A DNA stretch of 64,000 nt from the NCBI RefSeq assembly GCF_009363095.1, contig NZ_CP045296.1, positions 744,001 to 808,000 of the forward strand, given 5' to 3'. This stretch comes from Paenibacillus cellulositrophicus. GTDB lineage: Bacteria; Bacillota; Bacilli; Paenibacillales; Paenibacillaceae. Below are positions 1 to 8,707 of this stretch, piece after piece; within the stretch, counting starts at the first letter, position 1, and the number at the start of each line of letters is the position of its first letter. The position numbers and the translations under genes were made by a program. The notes under the pieces were generated by a model that had not been told where the DNA came from, made no database searches, and was given only the letters and a program-made list of their open reading frames with translations.

Positions 1-1
1 A

Positions 2-1120
2 GCGGCACTGCAGATCATCCCGTTCCTGCTGCTGACGGAGTCGTTCAGCGACAGCCAAACGAACCGGCTGGTACAGCAGGCGGTCGATGTGATGCAGCAG
101 AGCCTTGGAGATATCCATGAGCGGACGGCCGCTTACGTGGAGAACGGGCGGTTGATGGTCGTGTTTGCGTTCAAGGAGCGCAGCGAACATGCCGGCAGCA
201 GCGAGGCGCACCGCTGGATGGGCAAAGTTCAGCATGCGCTGGAGCTGATGCTGAATTTGAAATCAGTCTATGCCCTTGGGCATCCATGTGCAAGCTTGAC
301 GCAGCTTGGGACGAGCTACAGATCGGCCGAAAAGACGCTCGATACCTCTCCTGTCGTGGAGAATGGGATAAGATCCGAACGTGTGACCCATAACGAGCCT
401 GCTGCAAAAGAAAGACCGAACGAGCAGCATCTTCGCGTTGCCTTGACGATTGAGGAACAGAAACAGCTGCTTCTTGCCCTGGAAAGTCTGGACCAGGAAA
501 GGATACAGCAGCTGATCGCCTCCGTCTGCGGTTCTGTATGTCATCAGCCGCTTCATTCGCCTGCGGTGCAGATGATTGTCAGCGAGCTGCTGCACACCGG
601 CGACAAGGCTCTGAAAAAGTCCATTTCCACGCCTGCAGCGGAAGCCGTCATGTCCGAACTCCCGCCGCGACGCGATCTGGGGCGGATCGGCAGCATGGAT
701 GAGCTTGAGGAATGGCTGAAATCCTACTTTACCGCCTTGCTGAATTTACTGAAGCGTCAGCGTGCTGGAGGCAGCTATTCCCGGCATGTCTCGCAGGCTA
801 TCCATTTTATATTGGAGCGGTATCAAGGTTATATCAACTTGGAAATGGTGGCGGCTTCCATCGGGCTCAATCCCTCTTATTTAAGCCGTTTATTCAAAGA
901 GGAGACACAGTGCAACTTCTCGGAATACGTGAACCGCATACGCATCAACGCGGCCCAAAAGCTGCTGGAAAGCGATCAATATTCGGTCAAACAAATCAGC
1001 AGCCAAGTGGGCTTTACGACATATAACTACTTTTTCAAAGTGTTTAAGGAGCTGACCGGAATGACGCCGCATGCTTATGTGGAGAGCCTCCGTCCGGAAC
1101 GACAGCGGTCGAAACCGTAA
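2..1120 (+). CDS. AraC/YesN-type transcriptional regulator, 5' end outside window
   Basis: The reading frame is open from base 2, so the gene begins upstream of the window; about 372 residues are visible. The last ~100 residues form an AraC-family double helix-turn-helix. They include the 'NPSYLSRLFKEE' recognition-helix region and the 'VGFTTYNYFFKVFKELTG' second helix typical of YesN-type regulators. The preceding part ('SVYALGHP..SLTQLGTSYRSAEKTL') resembles the linker domain between receiver and AraC domains in YesN proteins, or the equivalent part of large AraC regulators. The receiver itself, if there is one, lies outside. It sits 127 nt before the sugar importer operon and probably activates it (inference from position). 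Confidence 0.85.
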   Translation, partial: AALQIIPFLLLTESFSDSQTNRLVQQAVDVMQQSLGDIHERTAAYVENGRLMVVFAFKERSEHAGSSEAHRWMGKVQHALELMLNLKSVYALGHPCASLTQLGTSYRSAEKTLDTSPVVENGIRSERVTHNEPAAKERPNEQHLRVALTIEEQKQLLLALESLDQERIQQLIASVCGSVCHQPLHSPAVQMIVSELLHTGDKALKKSISTPAAEAVMSELPPRRDLGRIGSMDELEEWLKSYFTALLNLLKRQRAGGSYSRHVSQAIHFILERYQGYINLEMVAASIGLNPSYLSRLFKEETQCNFSEYVNRIRINAAQKLLESDQYSVKQISSQVGFTTYNYFFKVFKELTGMTPHAYVESLRPERQRSKP

Positions 1121-1174
1121 AATATGTGGAGTAAATAGTCAAATAAGTAGAATTTGCTGTCATGCCGGGTGAAC

Positions 1175-1180
1175 TATAAT
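1175..1180 (+). promoter_or_regulatory. Candidate -10 box of the first ABC/glycosidase operon
   Basis: A perfect TATAAT lies 68 nt before the start codon of the binding-protein gene. The best -35-like hexamer is TTGCTG at 1154-1159, which leaves only 15 nt of spacing. That fits a promoter needing an activator such as the neighbouring AraC-type protein. Confidence 0.4.
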
Positions 1181-1195
1181 ACTCACATGCACCAG

Positions 1196-1209
1196 GGGAA
1201 ACGCTTTCA
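1196..1209 (+). promoter_or_regulatory. Candidate CcpA (cre) site
   Basis: The sequence GGGAAACGCTTTCA matches the cre consensus TGNAANCGNNNNCA at every defined position except the first. It lies just downstream of the candidate -10 box, where CcpA usually represses. Carbon catabolite repression of a glycoside-utilisation operon is the expected biology, but the site is predicted only. Confidence 0.4.
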
Positions 1210-1247
1210 ACTGTTCCCAAATATACAAAAACGGAGGTCATAGAATC

Positions 1248-2819
1248 ATGTACAAACTTTGGGGTAAATATGCGCTGAGCACAGCGCTCGTTTCCGCTTT
1301 ACTGCTCTCGGGCTGCAGCTCCAACAGCGGTTCGGGATCCGATGCAAAGACGGCGGAGCCGTCCGAAGCAACGGTGAATGAGACCGGGTTTCCGCTAACT
1401 AAAGAGCCCGTCACACTGAACATGTTCACCCGGATTGCCCCGCTGAATGGTCCTTTCAAGGACATGCCGGTGTTTCAGGATTATGAAAAAATGAGCAATG
1501 TGCATGTAAACTTCACCGAAGCGCCGACAGACGGCTTCCAGGAGAAGAAAAACCTGCTGTTCGCCTCCAATGAGCTGCCCGACGCTTTTTACCGCTCAGG
1601 CATTACGCCGCTTGAAGCGACGCAGTATGGTGCCGTTGGCCAATTGATTCCGCTGGAAGACCTGATCGACAAATATGCGCCGAACCTGAAATCACTGATG
1701 GAACAGTACCCGGAAATCCGCTCGGCGATCACGACACCGGAAGGCCACATTTACGCGATCCCGGGAATCGTGACGCTTGCAGCCGCCCGTACGGATAAGA
1801 AGTGGATCAATGAGGCGTGGCTGAAGAAGCTGGGCCTGAAAGAGCCCGAAACGACGGACGAATTGTACGATGTGCTGGTGGCCTTCCGTGATAAGGATCC
1901 AAACGGCAACGGCAAGAAGGATGAAATTCCGATGACCGCCCGGGCAGGTCTGGCTGTCGTTAACTTGATGAGCGGATCGTTTGGTCTCGATCAGCAGCTT
2001 GGCTACAACATCAATTTGGAGAACGACAAGGTCAACATCTGGATGGGCAGCGAGCAGAACAAAGAGCTGCTCATGTACCTGAACAAGCTGTACAAAGAGA
2101 AGCTTCTGGATCCGGAATTGTTCTCGCAGAAGGAAGCACAGTATTTGGCCAAACAGGGCTCGGGCAATGCGGGATTTTTCTTTGATCAGACGAACAACAA
2201 CTTTCTGCCTATTGCCGACCAATATGTAGGGATTGCGCCTCCGGCAGGTCCGCACGGCGATCGGCTGCAGGCCCAGACAGCGCCAGTGCCGCGTGACTTT
2301 GGTGCCTTCGCCATTTCGTCCGTCAATAAATATCCGGAAATCACCATGCGCTGGATCGACTATTTCTACAGCGACGAAGGATCGACCCTGCTGCGGTTCG
2401 GGCGAGAAGGCGAGCACTATGAGCTGAAGGACGGAATTCCATATTATAAAGAAGACTTCCTGAAGACCGACAACCAGCCCAAAATCACACCTTATGCAGG
2501 AGGAGGAGCGCCACACCTCATTAGTGATAAAGTAGCCTCTTATATCAATCCTCCTCAGGTTCAGGAAGCTCAGAAGAAGCTGGATCCATACATGCCGAAG
2601 GTCCGTTATGCGGCTCCGATGTTCGACGAGAAGACGGCACAGGAAGTCAACATCCTCCGGAACGATATCGACAAGTATTACGAAGAGCAAAGCACGAAAT
2701 TCATTGCCGGTGCGCTTAGCTTTGATAAATGGGATGAATTCCAATCCACGCTGAAAAAGATGCAGATCGACAAGCTTCAGGAGCTGTATCAAGCAGCCTA
2801 TGACAAGATGGAAAAGTAA
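1248..2819 (+). CDS. LplA-type extracellular sugar-binding lipoprotein
   Basis: This is a 523-residue solute-binding component of a CUT1-type ABC importer. The N-terminus is a lipoprotein signal peptide with lipobox 'LLLSGC' (Cys23), so the mature protein is tethered to the outer face of the membrane. The rest ('KEPVTLNMFTRIAPLNGPF', 'DKDPNGNGKKDEIPMTA') is typical of the ~500-residue LplA/YtcQ binding proteins of Paenibacillus. GGAGGT ends 9 nt before the ATG. Two permease genes follow at once and no ATPase is encoded, as is usual for this class, which shares a housekeeping MsmX-like ATPase. Adjacent GH51, GH2 and GH43 genes suggest arabinose-containing oligosaccharides as substrate (inference). 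Confidence 0.92.
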   Translation: MYKLWGKYALSTALVSALLLSGCSSNSGSGSDAKTAEPSEATVNETGFPLTKEPVTLNMFTRIAPLNGPFKDMPVFQDYEKMSNVHVNFTEAPTDGFQEKKNLLFASNELPDAFYRSGITPLEATQYGAVGQLIPLEDLIDKYAPNLKSLMEQYPEIRSAITTPEGHIYAIPGIVTLAAARTDKKWINEAWLKKLGLKEPETTDELYDVLVAFRDKDPNGNGKKDEIPMTARAGLAVVNLMSGSFGLDQQLGYNINLENDKVNIWMGSEQNKELLMYLNKLYKEKLLDPELFSQKEAQYLAKQGSGNAGFFFDQTNNNFLPIADQYVGIAPPAGPHGDRLQAQTAPVPRDFGAFAISSVNKYPEITMRWIDYFYSDEGSTLLRFGREGEHYELKDGIPYYKEDFLKTDNQPKITPYAGGGAPHLISDKVASYINPPQVQEAQKKLDPYMPKVRYAAPMFDEKTAQEVNILRNDIDKYYEEQSTKFIAGALSFDKWDEFQSTLKKMQIDKLQELYQAAYDKMEK

Positions 2820-2863
2820 TCGAATTTGATGATATTTCGTCATGAGGTAAGGAGTAGATGGTT

Positions 2864-3826
2864 ATGAAGAGCGCGCAAGTCCAGGCGACGGCCGCTCCAT
2901 CCCGGGTTTCCGCAAGACGGGGGAGACGCATATGGATTCAGATGGTCAAGCGGTACGACCTGTATCTCATGCTGCTGGTGCCGATCGCCTGGTATTTGAT
3001 CTTTCATTACGGGCCGCTGTATGGTCTGCAAATTGCTTTTAAAAATTTCAACCCGGCCAAAGGAATTATTGGCAGCGGCTGGGTCGGCTTCGATCATTTC
3101 GAACGGTTTTTCGATTCGTATTATTTCGGGCGGCTGCTGTGGAACACGTTATCGATTAATCTGTTTTCGCTGCTGATCGCTTTTCCGATTTCCATCGTGC
3201 TGGCGCTGATTGTCAATGAAATTCGCAGCAAATCGTTCAGCAAGCTGCTGCAAAATATTACGTTCATACCGCACTTTATTTCCGTCGTCGTCATCGTAGG
3301 CATCCTGAACGTATTCCTCTCGCCCACGACGGGGCCGATCAATTCGCTGATTGAGGCATTCGGCGGTTCGCCGATCCGATTTCTGGAGGAGGCCGGCTGG
3401 TTTAAAACGATTTTCATCGGCTCGAACATATGGCAGAACATGGGCTGGCAATCGATCATTTACATCGCGGCGCTCAGCGGGATCAATCCCCAGCTGTACG
3501 AAGCGGCAAAGATGGACGGCGCCTCCCGGATGCGGCGCGTGTGGCATATCTCCTTGCCGGGAATCGTTCCCGTCATCGTGATCATGCTGATCCTGGACAT
3601 CGGCCATTTCATGGACATCGGATTCGAGAAAATATTACTAATGCAGAACAATTTGAACCTTGAGGCGAGCGATGTCATTTCCACATTTGTGTACACGACC
3701 GGTATTCTCAAAGGAGAGTACAGCTACACTGCGGCCATCGGGCTGTTCAACTCGGTCATTAACCTGGTGCTGCTGCTATTGGTGAACCGGTTTGCACGCA
3801 AAACGTCGGAAACAAGCCTTTGGTAA
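2864..3826 (+). CDS. ABC importer permease, LplB/YteP type
   Basis: A ~320-residue inner-membrane permease of a CUT1 sugar importer. It starts with a short basic cytoplasmic tail, followed by 'YDLYLMLLVPIAWYLIFHY', the hallmark first membrane segment of LplB-like proteins. The EAA loop that contacts the ATPase is visible as 'YEAAKMDGASRMRRVWHISL'. An in-frame ATG at 2858 exists, but AAGGAG at 2849-2854 is too close to it. The ATG at 2864 has 9 nt of spacing and is preferred. The gene lies between the binding-protein gene and the second permease, and the three would be co-transcribed. Confidence 0.9.
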   Translation: MKSAQVQATAAPSRVSARRGRRIWIQMVKRYDLYLMLLVPIAWYLIFHYGPLYGLQIAFKNFNPAKGIIGSGWVGFDHFERFFDSYYFGRLLWNTLSINLFSLLIAFPISIVLALIVNEIRSKSFSKLLQNITFIPHFISVVVIVGILNVFLSPTTGPINSLIEAFGGSPIRFLEEAGWFKTIFIGSNIWQNMGWQSIIYIAALSGINPQLYEAAKMDGASRMRRVWHISLPGIVPVIVIMLILDIGHFMDIGFEKILLMQNNLNLEASDVISTFVYTTGILKGEYSYTAAIGLFNSVINLVLLLLVNRFARKTSETSLW

Positions 3827-3842
3827 AGGAGGACCATGCGCC

Positions 3843-4742
3843 ATGTCTAAACAAGCTGCTGCTATGATCAGCAGACCCAGGGATGAGCGGGTGTTCGATG
3901 CGATCGTGTATACGATCGCATCGCTCATCATTCTGATCGTGCTTTATCCGCTCATTTTCGTGGTCAGCGCTTCGTTCAGCGACCCGGCGAAAGTGCTGAA
4001 CGGGGAAGTATGGCTGCTGCCGAAAAGCGTGTCTTTGGACGCGTACTCGAATATTTTTCATAACGGAAAAATATGGACGGGATACATGAATACGATCATT
4101 TATACGGTAGTCGGCACGATCGTCAATATGATCCTGACCATATTGGCGGCTTATCCGCTGTCAAGACCCGACCTGCCCGGCCGGAAAATGCTGATGGTCA
4201 TCATTACGCTTACGATGTTTTTTGGCGGCGGGCTGATCCCTACTTATTTGCTCGTCAAAAATCTGGGCATGCTGGACACGATGTGGGCCTTGATCGTTCC
4301 GGGAGCGATCTCCACGTACAACCTGATCGTTATGAGAACGTACTTTCAGAGCAGCATCCCTTGGGAGCTGCAGGAGGCTGCCCATATCGACGGATGCTCG
4401 AACTGGCGGCTGTTGATCAACATCATCCTGCCCCTGTCCAAGCCGATCCTGGCCGTCATGGTGCTGTTTTATGCCGTCGGCCATTGGAACTCATTTTTTA
4501 ATGCCCTGATCTATATCCGCGACGAGGGACGGTATCCGCTGCAGCTAGTCCTGAGGGAAATCTTGTTGATCAGCCAGACCGATGCCGTTGACGGCAACGT
4601 CGGACTGGAGAGTAAGGTGCTGCTTGCGGAAAGTATCAAGTACGCGGTCATCATTATTTCCAGCCTGCCGATTTTGATTATGTACCCTTTTGTGCAGCGG
4701 CATTTTGTCAAAGGCGTCATGATTGGCTCCATTAAAGGATAG
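3843..4742 (+). CDS. ABC importer permease, LplC/YtcP type
   Basis: The second permease of the same importer, 299 residues from the chosen start. AAAGGAGG at 3825-3832 with 10 nt spacing supports ATG 3843; the longer frame from 3792 runs back into the previous gene. The EAA loop reads 'LQEAAHIDGCSNWRLLINIILPLS', and the C-terminus ends 'HFVKGVMIGSIKG', the family signature ending. Six membrane segments are expected. It pairs with the upstream permease as the transmembrane heterodimer. Confidence 0.9.
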   Translation: MSKQAAAMISRPRDERVFDAIVYTIASLIILIVLYPLIFVVSASFSDPAKVLNGEVWLLPKSVSLDAYSNIFHNGKIWTGYMNTIIYTVVGTIVNMILTILAAYPLSRPDLPGRKMLMVIITLTMFFGGGLIPTYLLVKNLGMLDTMWALIVPGAISTYNLIVMRTYFQSSIPWELQEAAHIDGCSNWRLLINIILPLSKPILAVMVLFYAVGHWNSFFNALIYIRDEGRYPLQLVLREILLISQTDAVDGNVGLESKVLLAESIKYAVIIISSLPILIMYPFVQRHFVKGVMIGSIKG

Positions 4743-4801
4743 ACATGGGCAGACGCCTTGATTGGCGGCGTTTAATAACATCTTACTTATGGAGGTACAT
4801 T

Positions 4802-6835
4802 GTGCAAACGAATGCGACGATAACAATCGACTGCAGCCGGCCTGGTGAACATACGGTTAACCCCTATCTTTTCGGGCATTTTGTGGAAGATATTCGCGAC
4901 CATATGGAAGCGATGCTGGCCTTTCCCTTAAGAGATATGGATTTTGAAAGCGAGAAAACCGGAGAGAGCGCCGTATCGGGAAGCTGGTTTCCCTTTACGA
5001 ACGGACGAAATACGCAATATGCGCTGGAAGCGCCGGCACTGAGACATTCAGGCCGCGCTCAGCGCATCCGGATCATGAGCGATGACGAGGCATACGCAGG
5101 CATCGCGCAAAATGCAGCGCTAAAGGGACCGATGACATACACGGTCCGCATTGTCGCCCGCGCATCCGTTGAGCTCCGTTATATCATACTGGACGCGGTG
5201 GACCGGCGGACCGAGGAGCTTCTTGGGCGTGTGAAGATGGAGCTCAAAAGCCACAATTGGCAGGAATACGAAGCCAGCCTGCCCGTCTCCAGAAACTGTG
5301 CCGACGCGGAGATCTGTGTCTATGTTCCGGCAGACCATCCCCGTTGGACCGACCATGTTTCCACCGGCATGCTGTGGCTCGATCACGTATCCCTGCTTCC
5401 TGAGGACAACATCGGGCTGGTGAAACGCGAGGTGATCGATATGGCCCGGCCGCTGAATGCGGGCATGATGCGGCTCTCGGGGAATTACATCAGCGCATAC
5501 CACTGGGAACATGGCGTGGGTCCGGTGCTGGAACGGCCAGTGATGTACAACGAAGCTTGGGGCGGATGGACCAGCAAGTATTTCGGGACAGACGAATTTA
5601 TCCGGTTTTGCCAAGAGCTGCAGGTGGAGCCGCTGATCTCCGTCAACGACGGGTCTGCTACGGCCGAGGAAGCCGCACGGTGGGTGGAATACTGCAACGG
5701 AAGCATCGACACGCCGATGGGAGCGCTGCGGGCGGCGAACGGTCATCCCGAGCCGTACAACGTAAGGTATTGGGAAATCGGCAACGAAGTATGGGGCGAC
5801 TGGCAGGTGGGAACCTGCTCCGCCGATGAATTCGCCGAGCGCTGCAAGGCATTCGCGCTAGCGATGAAGGCGGTTGACTCGTCCATCGTCATCTTGGGCT
5901 GCGGGCATACCGACCCGGAATGGAACAAGCCGGTGCTCGATATTGCGGGCGAACAGATCGACTACTTGACGATGCATTTATACCACGGCTTCGGACGCTT
6001 TGGGATGAACCGCGATACGCCGGCGGAGGAACGATATAAAGCCATCGCAACCTTCCCGGAATGGACCCGTGAAGATATCCGGCAGGCGGAGGAACTCATA
6101 CGCGCGAACCCGAAGCACAGCCATGTGAAGCTCGCCGTCACCGAGTACAACACCATGTATTTTCCGAACACGGTCCGCAAAGGGCTGCCGGATGAGCACA
6201 CGCTGGGGGCCGCCGTGGCCAACGCCGCCAACCTGAATGAAATGCTCCGCAGGAGCGATATGGTGCACATCGGCAGCTTCTCCGATCTGGTGAACGGTTG
6301 GCTTGGCGGCTGCATCCGTGTGGGCGATTACTACGCCGATCAATACCGCGGCAAGAAGCCCGGCTGGAGCGGCCTGCCGCTTACAGTGTACGGAACGCCG
6401 ACCTATGAAGTGTTAAAGCTGTACGCCAACCGGGACATCCGGCGAATCCTGCCGGTGGATGCAGAGTGCGGCACCTTTGCCGTGCAGTCGCCGAAGCAGA
6501 CGCGCATCGGGCTTGATGCGGTGCCTGATTTGGACGTGACTGCTGGTATTAACGAGGACAGCAGCGTCATCACTTTGTTGATCGTGAACCGAAGCCTGCA
6601 TGAAGTAAAGGCGAAGCTTGACCTGCTTTCATTCGAACCTTTCGGTGACACTATTTTACATGAGATCACAGGCGACTCTTTCGAAGACATTAACTCCGTT
6701 TTCGAACCGGACCGCATCAAATGCGTGCCCCGTGTCGTTCCGGTTTCAGCTTGGCAGGACGGTTATCCTTTACGGAAAACATCGGTGTATGCGGTTGAAA
6801 TCAAGAAAGAACAAAGGTCAGGAGTGGCAAAATGA
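4802..6835 (+). CDS. GH51-type alpha-L-arabinofuranosidase, cytoplasmic
   Basis: A 677-residue protein without a signal peptide that probably removes terminal alpha-L-arabinofuranosyl units from imported oligosaccharides. The N-terminal part begins 'NPYLFGHFVEDIRDHMEAML', followed by a CBM4/9-like beta domain (roughly 40-190) and a TIM barrel. The likely acid/base is Glu329 in 'WEIGNEVWGDW' and the nucleophile Glu448 in 'AVTEYN', 119 residues apart as expected for GH51. The start is taken as GTG 4802 because GGAGG lies 6 nt before it; the frame is open from ATG 4745, but without a matching binding site. The stop overlaps the next start (ATGA), so translation is coupled to the GH2 gene. Confidence 0.88.
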   Translation: MQTNATITIDCSRPGEHTVNPYLFGHFVEDIRDHMEAMLAFPLRDMDFESEKTGESAVSGSWFPFTNGRNTQYALEAPALRHSGRAQRIRIMSDDEAYAGIAQNAALKGPMTYTVRIVARASVELRYIILDAVDRRTEELLGRVKMELKSHNWQEYEASLPVSRNCADAEICVYVPADHPRWTDHVSTGMLWLDHVSLLPEDNIGLVKREVIDMARPLNAGMMRLSGNYISAYHWEHGVGPVLERPVMYNEAWGGWTSKYFGTDEFIRFCQELQVEPLISVNDGSATAEEAARWVEYCNGSIDTPMGALRAANGHPEPYNVRYWEIGNEVWGDWQVGTCSADEFAERCKAFALAMKAVDSSIVILGCGHTDPEWNKPVLDIAGEQIDYLTMHLYHGFGRFGMNRDTPAEERYKAIATFPEWTREDIRQAEELIRANPKHSHVKLAVTEYNTMYFPNTVRKGLPDEHTLGAAVANAANLNEMLRRSDMVHIGSFSDLVNGWLGGCIRVGDYYADQYRGKKPGWSGLPLTVYGTPTYEVLKLYANRDIRRILPVDAECGTFAVQSPKQTRIGLDAVPDLDVTAGINEDSSVITLLIVNRSLHEVKAKLDLLSFEPFGDTILHEITGDSFEDINSVFEPDRIKCVPRVVPVSAWQDGYPLRKTSVYAVEIKKEQRSGVAK

Positions 6836-8592
6836 CAACCAGAGGCTATATCAAGGATTATCCCAGGCCGCAGTTCGTCAGAGGCGACTGGATGAGCCTG
6901 AACGGAGTGTGGGATTTCCGATTCGACGACCATAACGCGGGAGAACAGGAACGCTGGCAGGAGACGTTCGCTGAAACGCATAAGATCAACGTTCCTTTTA
7001 CGTACGAAACCCGGCTGAGCGGAATCGGGATCGAAGAGTTCCACCCTTACGTCTGGTACAACAAAAAGGTACATATCCCGAAAGAAGCTGGGGGAAAACG
7101 GGTCATCCTGCATTTTCAAGCCGTCGATCACGTTGCCAAAGTGTGGATCAACGGCCAAATGGCCGGCAGCCACCAGGGCGGGTATGCCGCCTTTTCCTTT
7201 GATATCACGCCATACTTGGTCTTTGGCGCCGATAACCAAATTACGGTGAAAGCAGAAGACAGCGACAACTGCACCCAACCGCGCGGCAAACAGCGCTGGA
7301 CGAAGGACAACTTCGAATGCTTTTATGTCCAGACGACGGGCATTTGGCAGACAGTATGGCTGGAATATGTAGAAGAGCAGCGGCTGGAAACCGTCAAAAT
7401 CACACCGGATGTCGACCGGTCGATCGTCCGTTTCGATTACCAAGTGGAGGGGGTGGAAACTTCAGGCGATTTGAGGCTGGAGGCGATCGTTACATTGAAG
7501 GGCAAGCCTGTGAAGCGGGTGAGTTTAGTGATTGACCGCCCCTGCCTGACGGTGGAAGTCGATCTGATTCATGAGGCGAACGGGCCGTGGAAAAAATGCC
7601 TTTGGTCGCCGCAGCACCCGAATCTGTACGATGTTGAGTTTGTCCTGACTTTGGACGGCCAAGTGGTGGACCGCGTCATTTCCTATTTCGGGATGAGAAA
7701 AATCTCGATCGAAAATGGCCGGGTGCTGCTGAATAACGTGCCGATCTACCAAAGATTGATCCTGGATCAGGGGTACTGGACGGACAGCCATTTGACACCG
7801 CCGAGCGAGGAAGCCCTGATCGAAGACATCGACAGCATGTTAGCGATGGGCTATAACGGTGTTCGCAAGCATATGAAAATCGAAGACGCCCGCTTCCTCT
7901 ATTGGTGCGACGTAAAAGGTCTGCTGGTATGGTCTGAAATGGCTGCGACCTTTGAATTCCACGATCAGGCAGTCGAGGCGTTTACGAAGGAATGGCTGGA
8001 GATCGTCCGGCAGCAGTACAATCATCCGAGCATTATCACGTGGGTTCCTTTCAATGAATCTTGGGGGATTGCATCGATCCTTCGCGACCAAAGACAGCAG
8101 AAGTTCACCGAGGGCATTTATCATTTGACCAAAGCGATTGATCCGTACCGGCCGGTAATTACCAACGATGGCTGGGAGCATACCGTATCCGATATTTTGA
8201 CACTGCATGATTATGTCGAAAATGGAGACGGGTTCATGAAGCGGTACTCGAACCTGGAGGCTGTCTTAACATGCGAAACGACCTGTAACCAATGGAAATT
8301 CGCTTTTGCGGAAGGGTATGAATACCGGGGTCAGCCTATTATGATCACCGAGTTCGGCGGCATTGCGTTCCGGTCGGACAAAGGCTGGGGTTACGGACGT
8401 CAAGTCTCTACTGAAGAGGAGTTTCTGAGCCGGTTCGAGGGATTGACCATGGCAATCAAGAGTGTTGATTCCATCGTTGGCTACTGCTATACGCAGCTGA
8501 CTGATGTACAGCAGGAGATTAACGGAATTCTGAACGAAGACCGTACGCCAAAATTTCCGCTCGAGAAAATTAAACAGATCAATATGGCATAA
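6832..8592 (+). CDS. GH2 glycosidase (beta-galactosidase/beta-glucuronidase family)
   Basis: A 586-residue cytoplasmic GH2 enzyme with sugar-binding jelly-roll (1-180), immunoglobulin-like (190-290) and TIM-barrel (290-586) domains. Glu409 in 'WVPFNESWG' is the predicted acid/base and Glu507 in 'MITEFGG' the nucleophile. 'NGVRKHMKIEDARFLYWCD' is the usual barrel motif. It is short for a GH2 and lacks the C-terminal LacZ domains. Exact specificity (beta-galactoside, beta-glucuronide or beta-arabinoside) cannot be read from sequence. It overlaps the GH51 gene by 4 nt, so both probably act on the same imported oligosaccharide. Confidence 0.87.
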   Translation: MTTRGYIKDYPRPQFVRGDWMSLNGVWDFRFDDHNAGEQERWQETFAETHKINVPFTYETRLSGIGIEEFHPYVWYNKKVHIPKEAGGKRVILHFQAVDHVAKVWINGQMAGSHQGGYAAFSFDITPYLVFGADNQITVKAEDSDNCTQPRGKQRWTKDNFECFYVQTTGIWQTVWLEYVEEQRLETVKITPDVDRSIVRFDYQVEGVETSGDLRLEAIVTLKGKPVKRVSLVIDRPCLTVEVDLIHEANGPWKKCLWSPQHPNLYDVEFVLTLDGQVVDRVISYFGMRKISIENGRVLLNNVPIYQRLILDQGYWTDSHLTPPSEEALIEDIDSMLAMGYNGVRKHMKIEDARFLYWCDVKGLLVWSEMAATFEFHDQAVEAFTKEWLEIVRQQYNHPSIITWVPFNESWGIASILRDQRQQKFTEGIYHLTKAIDPYRPVITNDGWEHTVSDILTLHDYVENGDGFMKRYSNLEAVLTCETTCNQWKFAFAEGYEYRGQPIMITEFGGIAFRSDKGWGYGRQVSTEEEFLSRFEGLTMAIKSVDSIVGYCYTQLTDVQQEINGILNEDRTPKFPLEKIKQINMA

Positions 8593-8609
8593 CCAAACGC
8601 CGATACTCC

Positions 8610-8643
8610 AAGAGCCAAAAGAATCATGTTTCTTTTGGCTCTT
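8610..8643 (+). terminator. Stem-loop after the GH2 gene
   Basis: A perfect 14-bp stem (8610-8623 with 8630-8643) encloses a 6-nt loop; the right arm is T-rich (TTCTTTTGGCTCTT) but no T-run follows. It probably ends or attenuates the importer/GH51/GH2 transcript before the secreted GH43 gene. Confidence 0.6.
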
Positions 8644-8707
8644 CCCGTGTTCAGATCCATTTACGAAAAACGTAATCTATCGTACAAATTAGGGAGGTAA
8701 TATCATA

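Noticed and set aside
1692..2843. 383-codon open frame on the minus strand opposite the LplA-type gene
   Set aside because: It is the antisense shadow of a well-supported lipoprotein gene, with no ribosome-binding site and no recognisable motif.
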